Below, in pieces: positions 27,937 to 35,398 of a stretch of DNA of 64,000 bases. Below the pieces are notes generated by a model that saw only the letters and a program-made list of their open reading frames with translations, did not search any database and had not been told where the DNA came from. The DNA is taken from positions 3,162,001-3,226,000 of the forward strand of contig NZ_LT629749.1 in NCBI RefSeq assembly GCF_900105065.1, written 5' to 3'. The first letter of the stretch is position 1. Every line of letters begins with the position of its first letter. The position numbers and the translations under genes were made by a program. The DNA comes from Friedmanniella luteola. GTDB lineage: Bacteria; Actinomycetota; Actinomycetes; Propionibacteriales; Propionibacteriaceae.

Positions 27937-28722
27937 ATGTCCAGCAGCTCCCGCCGTGCCCCCGGGGCCGGCTCCGCCACCCGTCGCCAGCAGGCCCGTG
28001 ACCGGGCCCGGCTGGCGGCCGCCGCCGCCCGCCGGCGCCGCGTCCTCGTCCAGGTCGGGGTGGTCACCGCCGTCGCCGTCCTCGTCCTCGTCATCGTCGC
28101 CACCGCCGTGGTGGTCGGCCGGCGGTCCGCGCCCGACGCCGCGGCCGGCGCGCCCGTCGTCGACACCACCGTCACCGTCGGCGGCGCCCGGGTGCCGCTG
28201 GCCGTCGACGGCTCCGCCGTCCGGCTGGGCCGCGCCGACGCCCCGGCCCAGGTCGACCTGTGGGTCGACTACTCCTGCCCGCACTGCCAGGAGTACGAGG
28301 CCGCCAACGCGGCCGTGCTGGACCAGCTGGTCGCCGGCGGCGACGTCGCCGTCCGCTACCACAACATCCAGATCGTCACGGGCTACGGCTCGGCCGCCGG
28401 CAGCGCCGCGGCCTGCGTCGCCGCCGAGGACCCGCAGCGCTGGCCGGCCGTCAACGCCGCCCTCTACGCCCAGCACAGCGCCACCACCGACGGCTGGTCC
28501 GCCGACCAGTTCCGCCGCTTCGCGGCGAGCCGGGGCGTCACCGGGACGGCCCTGGACTGCATCGGGGAGGCGCGCTACACCGGCTGGATCACGGCGAACA
28601 CCGCCGACGCGGCCGCCCGCGGCGTCCGGTCCACGCCGACCCTGCAGCTGAACGGCCAGACGGTGCCCACGCTCGGTGGCCAGCAGCTGCTCGACCGGGT
28701 CGGCGAGCTGGCCCGTGGCTGA
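27937..28722 (+). CDS. Membrane-anchored DsbA-family thiol oxidoreductase
   Basis: A 261-residue protein with an Arg-rich cytoplasmic N-terminus, one anchor helix (VLVQVGVVTAVAVLVLVIVATAVVV, ~38-62) and an extracytoplasmic DsbA/thioredoxin domain. The active site is Cys114-Pro-His-Cys117 (YSCPHCQEYE), and the cis-Pro loop is RSTPTLQLNG. It introduces disulfides into exported proteins and is presumably reoxidised by the VKOR protein encoded immediately downstream, whose start overlaps its end by 8 bp. The ATG at 27937 follows AGGAG by 4-5 nt. Confidence 0.92.
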   Translation: MSSSSRRAPGAGSATRRQQARDRARLAAAAARRRRVLVQVGVVTAVAVLVLVIVATAVVVGRRSAPDAAAGAPVVDTTVTVGGARVPLAVDGSAVRLGRADAPAQVDLWVDYSCPHCQEYEAANAAVLDQLVAGGDVAVRYHNIQIVTGYGSAAGSAAACVAAEDPQRWPAVNAALYAQHSATTDGWSADQFRRFAASRGVTGTALDCIGEARYTGWITANTADAAARGVRSTPTLQLNGQTVPTLGGQQLLDRVGELARG

Positions 28723-29392
28723 CCCGCTCGGCGAGGGCGCCGGGCCGGACGTCGACGACCGCGACGCGGCGACCGCCGCCGACGGGGGCGGCCGACCGCC
28801 CGGCGCCCCCTGGCTCGGGGTGGTGCTGGGCGTGGCCGGGGCGCTCGGCCTGCTGGCGGCGCTGGCGCTGACCGTCGACCGCTTCCGGCTGCTGGCCGAC
28901 CCCGACGCCACGCTGGCCTGCGACCTCAGCCCCTTCGTCGCCTGCGGGCCCGTGATGACGTCGCGGGCCGGCGCCCTGCTCGGCTTCCCCAACCCGCTGC
29001 TGGGGCTCGCCGGCTTCCCGGTGCTCCTGGTCACCGGGGCGCTGCTGCTGGGGCGGACGGCGCTGCCGCGCTGGTACTGGCGCGGCCTGCAGGCCGGGGT
29101 GCTGCTCGCGGCGGCCCTGATCACCTGGCTGCAGACGCAGAGCCTCTACGTCATCGGCGCCCTGTGCCTGTGGTGCCTCCTGGTCTGGACGGTCACGATC
29201 CCTGCCGTCGTCGGCGTGACGCTGCACAACGCGGCCGCCGGCCACCTGGGGGTCCGGCTCACCGGGCCGGGACGGCGGCTGCAGGCGTACGCGGTCACCG
29301 TCGTCGCCGTCTGGTACCTCGTGGTGCTCGGCGCGATCGCGCTGCGCTTCCACCGCGACCTCGCCCTCGTCTGGTTCGGCGTCGCCCTCTAG
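28715..29392 (+). CDS. Vitamin K epoxide reductase (VKOR) family protein
   Basis: A 225-residue four- to five-helix membrane protein with the VKOR cysteine set: loop cysteines Cys69 and Cys77 (LACDLSPFVACGPV) and the quinone-site pair Cys151-Leu-Trp-Cys154 (GALCLWCLLVW). It should pass electrons from the DsbA-like partner to menaquinone, replacing DsbB as in mycobacteria. The GTG at 28715 lies within the end of the DsbA gene, giving tight coupling. An ATG at 28676 exists in frame but would overlap much more. Confidence 0.92.
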   Translation: MADPLGEGAGPDVDDRDAATAADGGGRPPGAPWLGVVLGVAGALGLLAALALTVDRFRLLADPDATLACDLSPFVACGPVMTSRAGALLGFPNPLLGLAGFPVLLVTGALLLGRTALPRWYWRGLQAGVLLAAALITWLQTQSLYVIGALCLWCLLVWTVTIPAVVGVTLHNAAAGHLGVRLTGPGRRLQAYAVTVVAVWYLVVLGAIALRFHRDLALVWFGVAL

Positions 29393-29636
29393 CGCCGGCT
29401 CCCCGGCCTCTCCTCGTCCGAGCGGCGTCAGCAGGGGCCGCGGCGACGGGGAGGCGCCGCGGAGTGGGCGGCGACGGGCCGGCCGAGGTCCCGGTCCGGC
29501 CCGGGGTGCATCCCGGGCGACCCCGACCCCGGAATGCTCCACAGGCCGCCGGAGCCGGCCGCCGAGGTGGGGTCCAGGCCCCGCCGACCGCTCGTCGGCG
29601 CGCTGCTGCGCGCCGGCCCGTCCCCGGGAGGTAGCC

Positions 29637-30080
29637 GTGCACGCTGATCTGTCGACCAGCCCGATGACCGCGCCCCTCACGGCCGAGCAGTCCGAGGTCT
29701 ACGCCCGGTTGGCCCGGCACCGCGCCGCGGCCGAGGAGCTGGAGCAGCAGACCCGCCGGTCCGTGGGCGCCGCGCTCGAGGCCGGGCTCAGCTGGCCCGT
29801 CATCGCCGCCGGGCTGGGCGTCGAGGTGCGCACGCTGATGGCGCGCTACGGCGCCCGCCCCGCCGTCCGCGGCGGGAGCGCCCCCGCGTTGACCGGGGAG
29901 GAGCAGAAGATCCTGACCCTCGTCCTCGAGGGCTGGACGAACCAGGCGATCGCGGCGTCGCTGTACGTGTCGAAGCGGTCGTTGGAGGCCCAGCTGACGG
30001 CGCTGTACAAGACACTGGGCGTGGCCAGCAAGGCCGAGCTCCGGAGCCTGCGGGACGACCGCCCCCGCTGGACGCCCTGA
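29637..30080 (+). CDS. LuxR/GerE-type helix-turn-helix regulator
   Basis: A 147-residue DNA-binding protein. The N-terminal half contains a helical segment with an atypical helix-turn-helix (SVGAALEAGLSWPVIAAGLGVEVRTLMARYG). The C-terminal half is a GerE domain (LTGEEQKILTLVLEGWTNQAIAASLYVSKRSLEAQLTALYKTLGVASKAELRSL). There is no receiver or sensor domain. GTG start follows GGGAGG. The GNAT gene follows 22 bp later, so the two are likely co-transcribed. The preceding 244 bp (29393-29636) hold no supportable gene. Confidence 0.82.
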   Translation: MHADLSTSPMTAPLTAEQSEVYARLARHRAAAEELEQQTRRSVGAALEAGLSWPVIAAGLGVEVRTLMARYGARPAVRGGSAPALTGEEQKILTLVLEGWTNQAIAASLYVSKRSLEAQLTALYKTLGVASKAELRSLRDDRPRWTP

Positions 30081-30102
30081 GCGCCGCTCCACAGGGAGGA
30101 CG

Positions 30103-30606
30103 GTGACCACCGTGACGACGCCCACCCCGGAGGTGACCTTCGTCCGGCTGACGGAGGTCCCGCTCGACGACCTCGTCGCCCTCCTCGACGAACCGCGCAA
30201 CGCCCGGCACCTGCCGCTGGCGGGCGGCCCGACGACCCGGGAGTCGACCGCGGCCTGGGTGCGGTCGAAGGACCAGCAGTGGGAGACGGCCGGCTACGGC
30301 CCCTGGGCGGTGCTGCTCGACGGCGTCTTCGCCGGCTGGGGCGGGTTCCAGCGCGAGGAGCACGGCCCCGACCTCGCCCTGGTGCTGCGGCCGGCCTGCT
30401 GGGGCGCCGGCGAGCTCGTCACCCGGGCCGCCCTGCAGCGCGGCTTCGACGAGCTGGGCTTCGACGCCGTCACCATCGCCCTCCCCCGCAGCCGCAACCC
30501 CGAGCGGGTCGTGGGCCGGCTCGGCTTCGTCCCGGCCGGTGAGGTGGTGCACGACGGGGTGCCGTTCCGCCTCTTCCGGCTCACCCGCGAGGTCTGGCGG
30601 CGCTGA
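30103..30606 (+). CDS. GNAT-family N-acetyltransferase (RimJ/RimL-like)
   Basis: A 167-residue acetyltransferase. Strand beta-1 and helix alpha-1 (VTFVRLTEVPLDDLVALLDEPRNARHLPL), the central sheet (YGPWAVLLDGVFAGWGGFQ) and an acetyl-CoA loop variant (LRPACWGAGELVTRAALQRGFDELGFDAVTIALPRSRNPERVVGRLGFVPAG) follow the RimJ/RimL layout. The usual Q/RxxGxG/A loop is altered to CWGAGEL. GTG start after GGGAGG. It shares an operon with the LuxR-type regulator. Substrate unknown. Confidence 0.82.
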   Translation: MTTVTTPTPEVTFVRLTEVPLDDLVALLDEPRNARHLPLAGGPTTRESTAAWVRSKDQQWETAGYGPWAVLLDGVFAGWGGFQREEHGPDLALVLRPACWGAGELVTRAALQRGFDELGFDAVTIALPRSRNPERVVGRLGFVPAGEVVHDGVPFRLFRLTREVWRR

Positions 30607-30659
30607 CCGCCGCGGGTCCGGGCGCCCCCGACCCGCGCCGACCGGGCAAGATGACCTGC

Positions 30660-32264
30660 GTGAGCGACATGACGACGGATGCACGGGCGGCCATCGAGGA
30701 CGGGCGGACGGCCCTGGGGATCGAGCTGGGGTCGACCCGGATCAAGGCCGTGCTGATCGGGCCGGACCACGCCCCGCTGGCCGCGGGCGGCTCGGACTGG
30801 GAGAACCAGTTCGTCGACCGGCGCTGGACCTACTCGATGGAGTCGGTGTGGGCGAGCCTGCAGGCGGCCTACGCCGAGCTGGCCGCGGACGTGCAGCGCC
30901 AGCACGGCGTCGCGCTGACCACGGTCGGCGCCCTCGGCGTCTCGGCGATGATGCACGGCTACCTCGCGCTGGACGCCGACGGTGAGCTCCTGACGCCCTT
31001 CCGGACCTGGCGCAACACCAACACCGGCCCGGCCGCGGAGCAGCTGAGCGCGCTGCTGGGGTACAACATCCCGCACCGCTGGAGCGTCGCCCACCTCGTC
31101 CAGGCCGTCCTCGACGGCGAGGAGCACGTGGCGGCGGTCGCCCACCTGACGACGCTGGCCGGTTACGTGCACGGGCGGCTGAGCGGCGAGCAGGTGCTGG
31201 GCGTCGGGGACGCCAGCGGGATGTTCCCGATCGACGTCGCCACGGGCGGCTACGACGCCGCGATGATCGCGCAGGTCGAGGAGCTGCTCGCCGGGCACGG
31301 CCACGAGCTGCGGCTCACCGAGCTGCTGCCCACGGTGCGCGCGGCCGGGGACCCGGCCGGCGAGCTGACCCCCGACGGCGCCCGCCTGCTCGACCCGTCG
31401 GGCGCCCTGGTGGCCGGGGCGCCGATGTGCCCGCCCGAGGGTGACGCGGGCACCGGCATGGTGGCCACCAACTCGGTCGCCCCGCGCACCGGCAACGTCA
31501 GCGCGGGGACGAGCATCTTCGCCATGGTGGTGCTGGAGCAGCCGCTGAGCCGGGTGCACCGCGAGCTGGACCTGGTGACGACGCCGGCGGGCGACCTGGT
31601 GGCGATGGTGCACTGCAACAACGGGGCCAGTGAGCTGGACTCCTGGGTCCGGCTATTCGGGGAGTTCGCCGGCGCCCTGGGCGTCGAGGTCGACTCGTCC
31701 CGGCTGTTCGGGACCCTGCTGACCTCGGCGCTCCGGGGAGCGCCGGACGGTGGCGGTCTGATGGCCTTCAACTACCTGTCCGGCGAGCCGATCACCGAGC
31801 TCGAGGAGGGCCGGCCGCTGTTCCTGCGCTCCCCCGACAGCACGTTCACCCTGGCCAACTTCATGCGGGTGCAGCTCTACTCGGCCCTGGCGACGCTGCG
31901 GATCGGGATGGACGTGCTGCAGCGTGACGAGGGGGCCCGGCTGGAGCGGATGTTCGCCCACGGCGGCCTGTTCAAGACCAAGGGCGTCGGCCAGGCGCTG
32001 CTCGCCGCCGCCATCGACACCCCGGTCACCGTGGGTGCGGCGGCCGCCGAGGGGGGTGCCTGGGGGATGGCCACGCTGGCCGCCTTCCGCGCGTCCCGGA
32101 CCGACGGGCAGGACCTGACGGGCTACCTGGCCGAGCGGGTCTTCGCCGACGCCGCGCTGGAGACGGTCGACCCGGACCCGGCCGACGTCGCCGGCTTCGA
32201 GCAGTTCATCGAGCGCTACGTGGCGGCGCTGCCGGTGGAGCGGGCGGCCGCGGCCCTGGGCTGA
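30660..32264 (+). CDS. FGGY-family carbohydrate kinase
   Basis: About 534 residues in the actin-like FGGY sugar kinase fold. The N-terminus has the phosphate-1 motif GIELGSTRIKAVLIG, and the acceptor region includes SAMMHGYLALDADGELLTPFRTWRNTNT. The C-terminal domain has TGNVSAGTSIFAMVVL and FAHGGLFKTKGVGQALLAAAIDTPVTVGAAAAEGGAWGMA, which forms the adenosine pocket. The length and RTWRNTNT segment resemble a xylulokinase/L-ribulokinase-like subgroup. The sugar is uncertain. The GTG at 30660 lies 7 nt after CAAGAT; the ATG at 30651 overlaps that box. No isomerase or transporter is adjacent. Confidence 0.82.
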   Translation: MSDMTTDARAAIEDGRTALGIELGSTRIKAVLIGPDHAPLAAGGSDWENQFVDRRWTYSMESVWASLQAAYAELAADVQRQHGVALTTVGALGVSAMMHGYLALDADGELLTPFRTWRNTNTGPAAEQLSALLGYNIPHRWSVAHLVQAVLDGEEHVAAVAHLTTLAGYVHGRLSGEQVLGVGDASGMFPIDVATGGYDAAMIAQVEELLAGHGHELRLTELLPTVRAAGDPAGELTPDGARLLDPSGALVAGAPMCPPEGDAGTGMVATNSVAPRTGNVSAGTSIFAMVVLEQPLSRVHRELDLVTTPAGDLVAMVHCNNGASELDSWVRLFGEFAGALGVEVDSSRLFGTLLTSALRGAPDGGGLMAFNYLSGEPITELEEGRPLFLRSPDSTFTLANFMRVQLYSALATLRIGMDVLQRDEGARLERMFAHGGLFKTKGVGQALLAAAIDTPVTVGAAAAEGGAWGMATLAAFRASRTDGQDLTGYLAERVFADAALETVDPDPADVAGFEQFIERYVAALPVERAAAALG

Positions 32265-32292
32265 GGCCCGGCGGCCGGGGCCGGCGGGCGGG

Positions 32293-33864
32293 TCAGCCCG
32301 GGACGGCCAGCTCCTCCCGGGCGGCCGCCGCCTCGCGCAGCAGCACCGCGCTCGCCTGCTGGTAGAGGGCCATCGCCTCCTCCGCGCTGTCGGCCACGGC
32401 CGTCATCCCCAGCCGGCCGTGCTCGGTCAGCGCGCTGATCATGTGGAAGACGATCCCGGTCTGCCGGCCCAGGTCGAAGTGCAGGTGGTGCCGGGCGACG
32501 ACGTCGAAGAGGTCCCGCACCGCGAGGGCGCGCAGGTCGTCGCCCTCCAGGTGGTCGGTGGCCACCAGGTGCTTGGGGACGCCCGTCTCGGACAGGAAGC
32601 GTCCGGAGGCGGCGTCGTAGCTCCCGCCGGTGAGGTACTGCAGGGTGAGGAACGGGTGCGTCGTGCCGCCCTTGCGCAGGTTCAGCTCGATGGCGTAGCT
32701 GTGCCAGGCCCCGTCCGCGTCCTGGGTGACCACGAAGTCCACGGCGAACCGGCCCAGCACGCCCTCGCGGGCCAGCCGCTCGGCCAGCACGGTGGCGGGG
32801 CCGCTGATCAGGGCGGCGTAGGCCGGGTCGGCCGGGAAGACGCACCCCAGGTAGCTCTGCCCGCTCGGCCCGCCGAGCAGCTGGTCGTGGGTGGACAGCA
32901 GCTCGACGGAGCCGTCGGGCATGACCCGCAGCTGCACGCTCGGGCTCTCCAGCCGCTCGCCGACGATGCGCTCCTCGACGATGCCCCCGCCGGCCGCGAA
33001 CGCGTCCAGGTAGGTCCGGGCCGCGAGCCCGGCCTCCGGGCACAAGCCCTCGACCCGCCGACGGACCTCCCGACGGCGGGCCTCCGCCGGCAGCGTGCCG
33101 ACCCCCCGGAGGTCGATCAGCGCGTTGCCGATGCCGGACACGCCCTCGTCGGTCTTGATCACGGCCTCCTCGAAGCCCCGCTGGTCCAGCAGCTCCAGCA
33201 GTGCCTCGACCACCTCGTCGACCGTGTGCAGGCCCTCCCGCCCGAGCGGGTGCACGATGCCCTCCTCGCCGAACAGCCGGCGGCAGCCCGACTTGGTGCC
33301 GAGCGGGGCGAAACCCGGGTCGGCTCCGTAGACGGGAATGTCGAGGAGGAGGGCGACGTCGCGCTCCAGGGCCGAGGTGTTGTAGGGGATGAGGTGGCAC
33401 CGCTCCCGGTTCGGGATGGCGGCCCGGACCCGCTCCAGCAGCCGCGGCCGGTCCAGCAGCTTCGCGCTCAGCGGCCGGGCCGACCCGTCGTCCGCCGAGA
33501 TCTGGGTGAGCCGGGCCAGCGCGTGGCTGGGGATCACCCCCGGCAGCAGGGCCAGGTAGTACTCGATCACGGCGGGCGCGATCGGCAGCGAGCTGATGTA
33601 GACCATCCGCAGGTCGGGCTGGCGCAGGAGCAGCAGCAGGAACAGCAGCCGCTCCTCGAACGCCTGGGCGAGGCTGCCGCTCCGCCCGCTCGCCTGGTCG
33701 GTCGAGGTCGACGGCAGCACGACGACCGACTCGTCGCGGTGGCCCTGCCGCACGGAGCTCCAGACGGTCGGCATGCGTTCCTGCAGCACCCGGAAGCGCC
33801 GCTCCCGCTCGGCCTCGTCCAGCATCGACAGCCGCACCACGTCGGCCCCTGGTCCCGTCAGCAT
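32293..33864 (-). CDS. PGM1-related ATP-grasp peptide ligase-like protein
   Basis: A 523-residue protein resembling the pheganomycin peptide ligase PGM1 family: an N-terminal domain of about 170 residues (VYISSLPIAPAVIEYYLALLPGVIPSHALARL), an ATP-grasp domain (GTKSGCRRLFGEEGIVHPLG, EEAVIKTDEGVSGIGNALIDL, RFAVDFVV...AIELNLRKGGTTHPFL) and a C-terminal PGM1-type tail (LVATDHLEGDDLRALAVRDLFD). ATP-grasp ligases join a carboxylate to an amine with ATP. No ribosomal precursor peptide or biosynthetic cluster is adjacent. Instead it is the last gene of a signalling operon, 13 bp after the cyclase gene. Start ATG follows GAGGAGG. The substrate is unknown. Confidence 0.8.
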   Translation of the reverse strand: MLTGPGADVVRLSMLDEAERERRFRVLQERMPTVWSSVRQGHRDESVVVLPSTSTDQASGRSGSLAQAFEERLLFLLLLLRQPDLRMVYISSLPIAPAVIEYYLALLPGVIPSHALARLTQISADDGSARPLSAKLLDRPRLLERVRAAIPNRERCHLIPYNTSALERDVALLLDIPVYGADPGFAPLGTKSGCRRLFGEEGIVHPLGREGLHTVDEVVEALLELLDQRGFEEAVIKTDEGVSGIGNALIDLRGVGTLPAEARRREVRRRVEGLCPEAGLAARTYLDAFAAGGGIVEERIVGERLESPSVQLRVMPDGSVELLSTHDQLLGGPSGQSYLGCVFPADPAYAALISGPATVLAERLAREGVLGRFAVDFVVTQDADGAWHSYAIELNLRKGGTTHPFLTLQYLTGGSYDAASGRFLSETGVPKHLVATDHLEGDDLRALAVRDLFDVVARHHLHFDLGRQTGIVFHMISALTEHGRLGMTAVADSAEEAMALYQQASAVLLREAAAAREELAVPG

Positions 33865-33876
33865 CTGCCAGCCTCC

Positions 33877-35019
33877 TCAGGTCTGCGCGTCCCGCAGCTC
33901 GGCTCCCCGGCCGTCCTCCAGGTCCTCGACCGCGGTCGCCGCCACCGGCCGGCTGAACCCGCGCAGCGTCAGCGGCCCCACCGGCTCGCCGACGACGTCG
34001 TACCCGAGGTCGGCGAGCACGCGGGGGGCCACCAGCACCTGCCACGGTCCGGCCACCGAGCACAGCCGGGCGGACAGGTTCGTGACGCTGCCGATCGCGG
34101 CGTAGTCGGAGCGACCCTCGAACCCGATCCGCCCGAGGGTGGCGTAGCCCGACGCGACCCCGATGCCCAGCGCCAGGTCGTGGCCCCGGCGGCTCCACCG
34201 CTCCGACAGCGCCCGGACCCGGGCGCGGATCTCCAGCGCCATCCGCAGGGCCCGGCCGCCCGGGTCCTCGCACGGCACCGGGTCGTTGAAGAAGATCATC
34301 ACCCCGTCGCCGGTGAAGCGCTCGAGCGTGCCCTCGAAGGCGAAGACCAGCTCGCCGAGGACGGCGTGGTAGCTCGCGAGGACCTCCATCACCTCCTCCG
34401 GCTCGGTCGCCTCGGCGAAGCTGGTGAAGCCGCGGAGGTCGCAGAACACGACGACGACGTCACGGCGGTGGCTGTCCAGGACGGCGCCGCCGGAGTCGAC
34501 GACGAGGTCGGCGACCTGCGGCGCGAGGAACCTCCGGAGCCGGCTGATCCGCTCCAGCTCGTCGACCTGGGCCTGCACCCGCTGCTCGAGCTCCGCGTTC
34601 CACGCCGCCAGCTCGGCCGCCTGCCGGGCGATGGTGTCGTGGTACCGCTTCACCCGGGCGAGCGAGCGCACCCGGGTGATCAGCTCGGTCTGGTTGAAGG
34701 GCTTGGTCACGAAGTCGTCGGCGCCCGCCTGCAGCGCGGGGAGCTTCTGCTGCTGCCCGCTGGCGGTGATCATCACCACCGGCAGGAAGGCGGTGGCGGG
34801 GTCGGAGCGGATCCGGCGGCAGACCTCGTAGCCGTCGAGCCCCGGCAGCACCAGGTCGAGCAGCACCAGGTCGACGTCCGCGGTGCGCAGCAGCTCCAGC
34901 GCCTCCTCACCGCTCCGCGCCGTCAGGACCCGCTCGCCCTGCGGGCTGAGGACGGCGTCGATCAGCCGGAGGTTCACCGGCTCGTCGTCCACGGCCAGCA
35001 CCGTCACCGGCTCAGCCAC
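33877..35019 (-). CDS. Response regulator with class III adenylate/guanylate cyclase output
   Basis: A 380-residue protein. An N-terminal receiver (residues 1-125, Asp55 in LVLLDLVLPGLDG, Lys in FVTKPFNQTEL) is joined by a coiled coil (AAELAAWNAELEQRVQAQVDELERI) to a class III cyclase domain (~185-360). Metal-binding Asp residues are present (VVVFCDLRGFTSF, RFTGDGVMIFF), as are the transition-state Asn and Arg (VTNLSARL). At the two base-recognition positions, however, Arg replaces Lys (LERFTGDG) and Ser replaces Asp (IGSVTN), so nucleotide specificity is unclear. GTG start overlaps the preceding receiver gene by 8 bp. Confidence 0.88.
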   Translation of the reverse strand: MAEPVTVLAVDDEPVNLRLIDAVLSPQGERVLTARSGEEALELLRTADVDLVLLDLVLPGLDGYEVCRRIRSDPATAFLPVVMITASGQQQKLPALQAGADDFVTKPFNQTELITRVRSLARVKRYHDTIARQAAELAAWNAELEQRVQAQVDELERISRLRRFLAPQVADLVVDSGGAVLDSHRRDVVVVFCDLRGFTSFAEATEPEEVMEVLASYHAVLGELVFAFEGTLERFTGDGVMIFFNDPVPCEDPGGRALRMALEIRARVRALSERWSRRGHDLALGIGVASGYATLGRIGFEGRSDYAAIGSVTNLSARLCSVAGPWQVLVAPRVLADLGYDVVGEPVGPLTLRGFSRPVAATAVEDLEDGRGAELRDAQT

Positions 35020-35398
35020 CGGACGCCCGCCCGCCGAGGAAGCCCGCCAGCTGCCCGGGGAGGGCGCGGATGCTCAGCGGCTTGCCGATGAACCCGTCGA
35101 AACCGGCCTCCTGCACCCGGCTGCGGTCACCCTGCATCGCCGACGCGGAGACCGCGACCACCGGCACCGCGCCGAGCCCGCCCGCCGCCCGCAGCCGCCG
35201 CAGCGTCTCGGTCCCGTCGATGCCCGGCAGCTGGAGATCCATCAGGACCAGGTCCGGCGGCTGCCGGCGGGCCGCCACCAGCGCCTCCTCCCCCGTCCGC
35301 GCCTCGACGACCTCGTAGCCGGCGACCGCCAGCACGTCCCGCACCAGCTTCATGTTGAGCGGGTGGTCCTCCACCACCAGGATCCGGGCGCCGCTCAT
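35012..35398 (-). CDS. Stand-alone receiver (CheY-like response regulator)
   Basis: A 128-residue single receiver domain: acidic pocket ILVVEDHPLN, phosphoacceptor Asp54 in LVLMDLQLPGIDG, Thr/Ser position VAVSASAM and Lys in GFIGKPLSIRAL. There is no output domain, so it likely shuttles phosphate or acts by protein binding. The ATG overlaps the stop of the hybrid kinase gene (ATGA), and its own 3' end overlaps the cyclase gene by 8 bp. The order kinase-receiver-receiver/cyclase suggests a multistep phosphorelay. Confidence 0.92.
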   Translation of the reverse strand: MSGARILVVEDHPLNMKLVRDVLAVAGYEVVEARTGEEALVAARRQPPDLVLMDLQLPGIDGTETLRRLRAAGGLGAVPVVAVSASAMQGDRSRVQEAGFDGFIGKPLSIRALPGQLAGFLGGRASGG

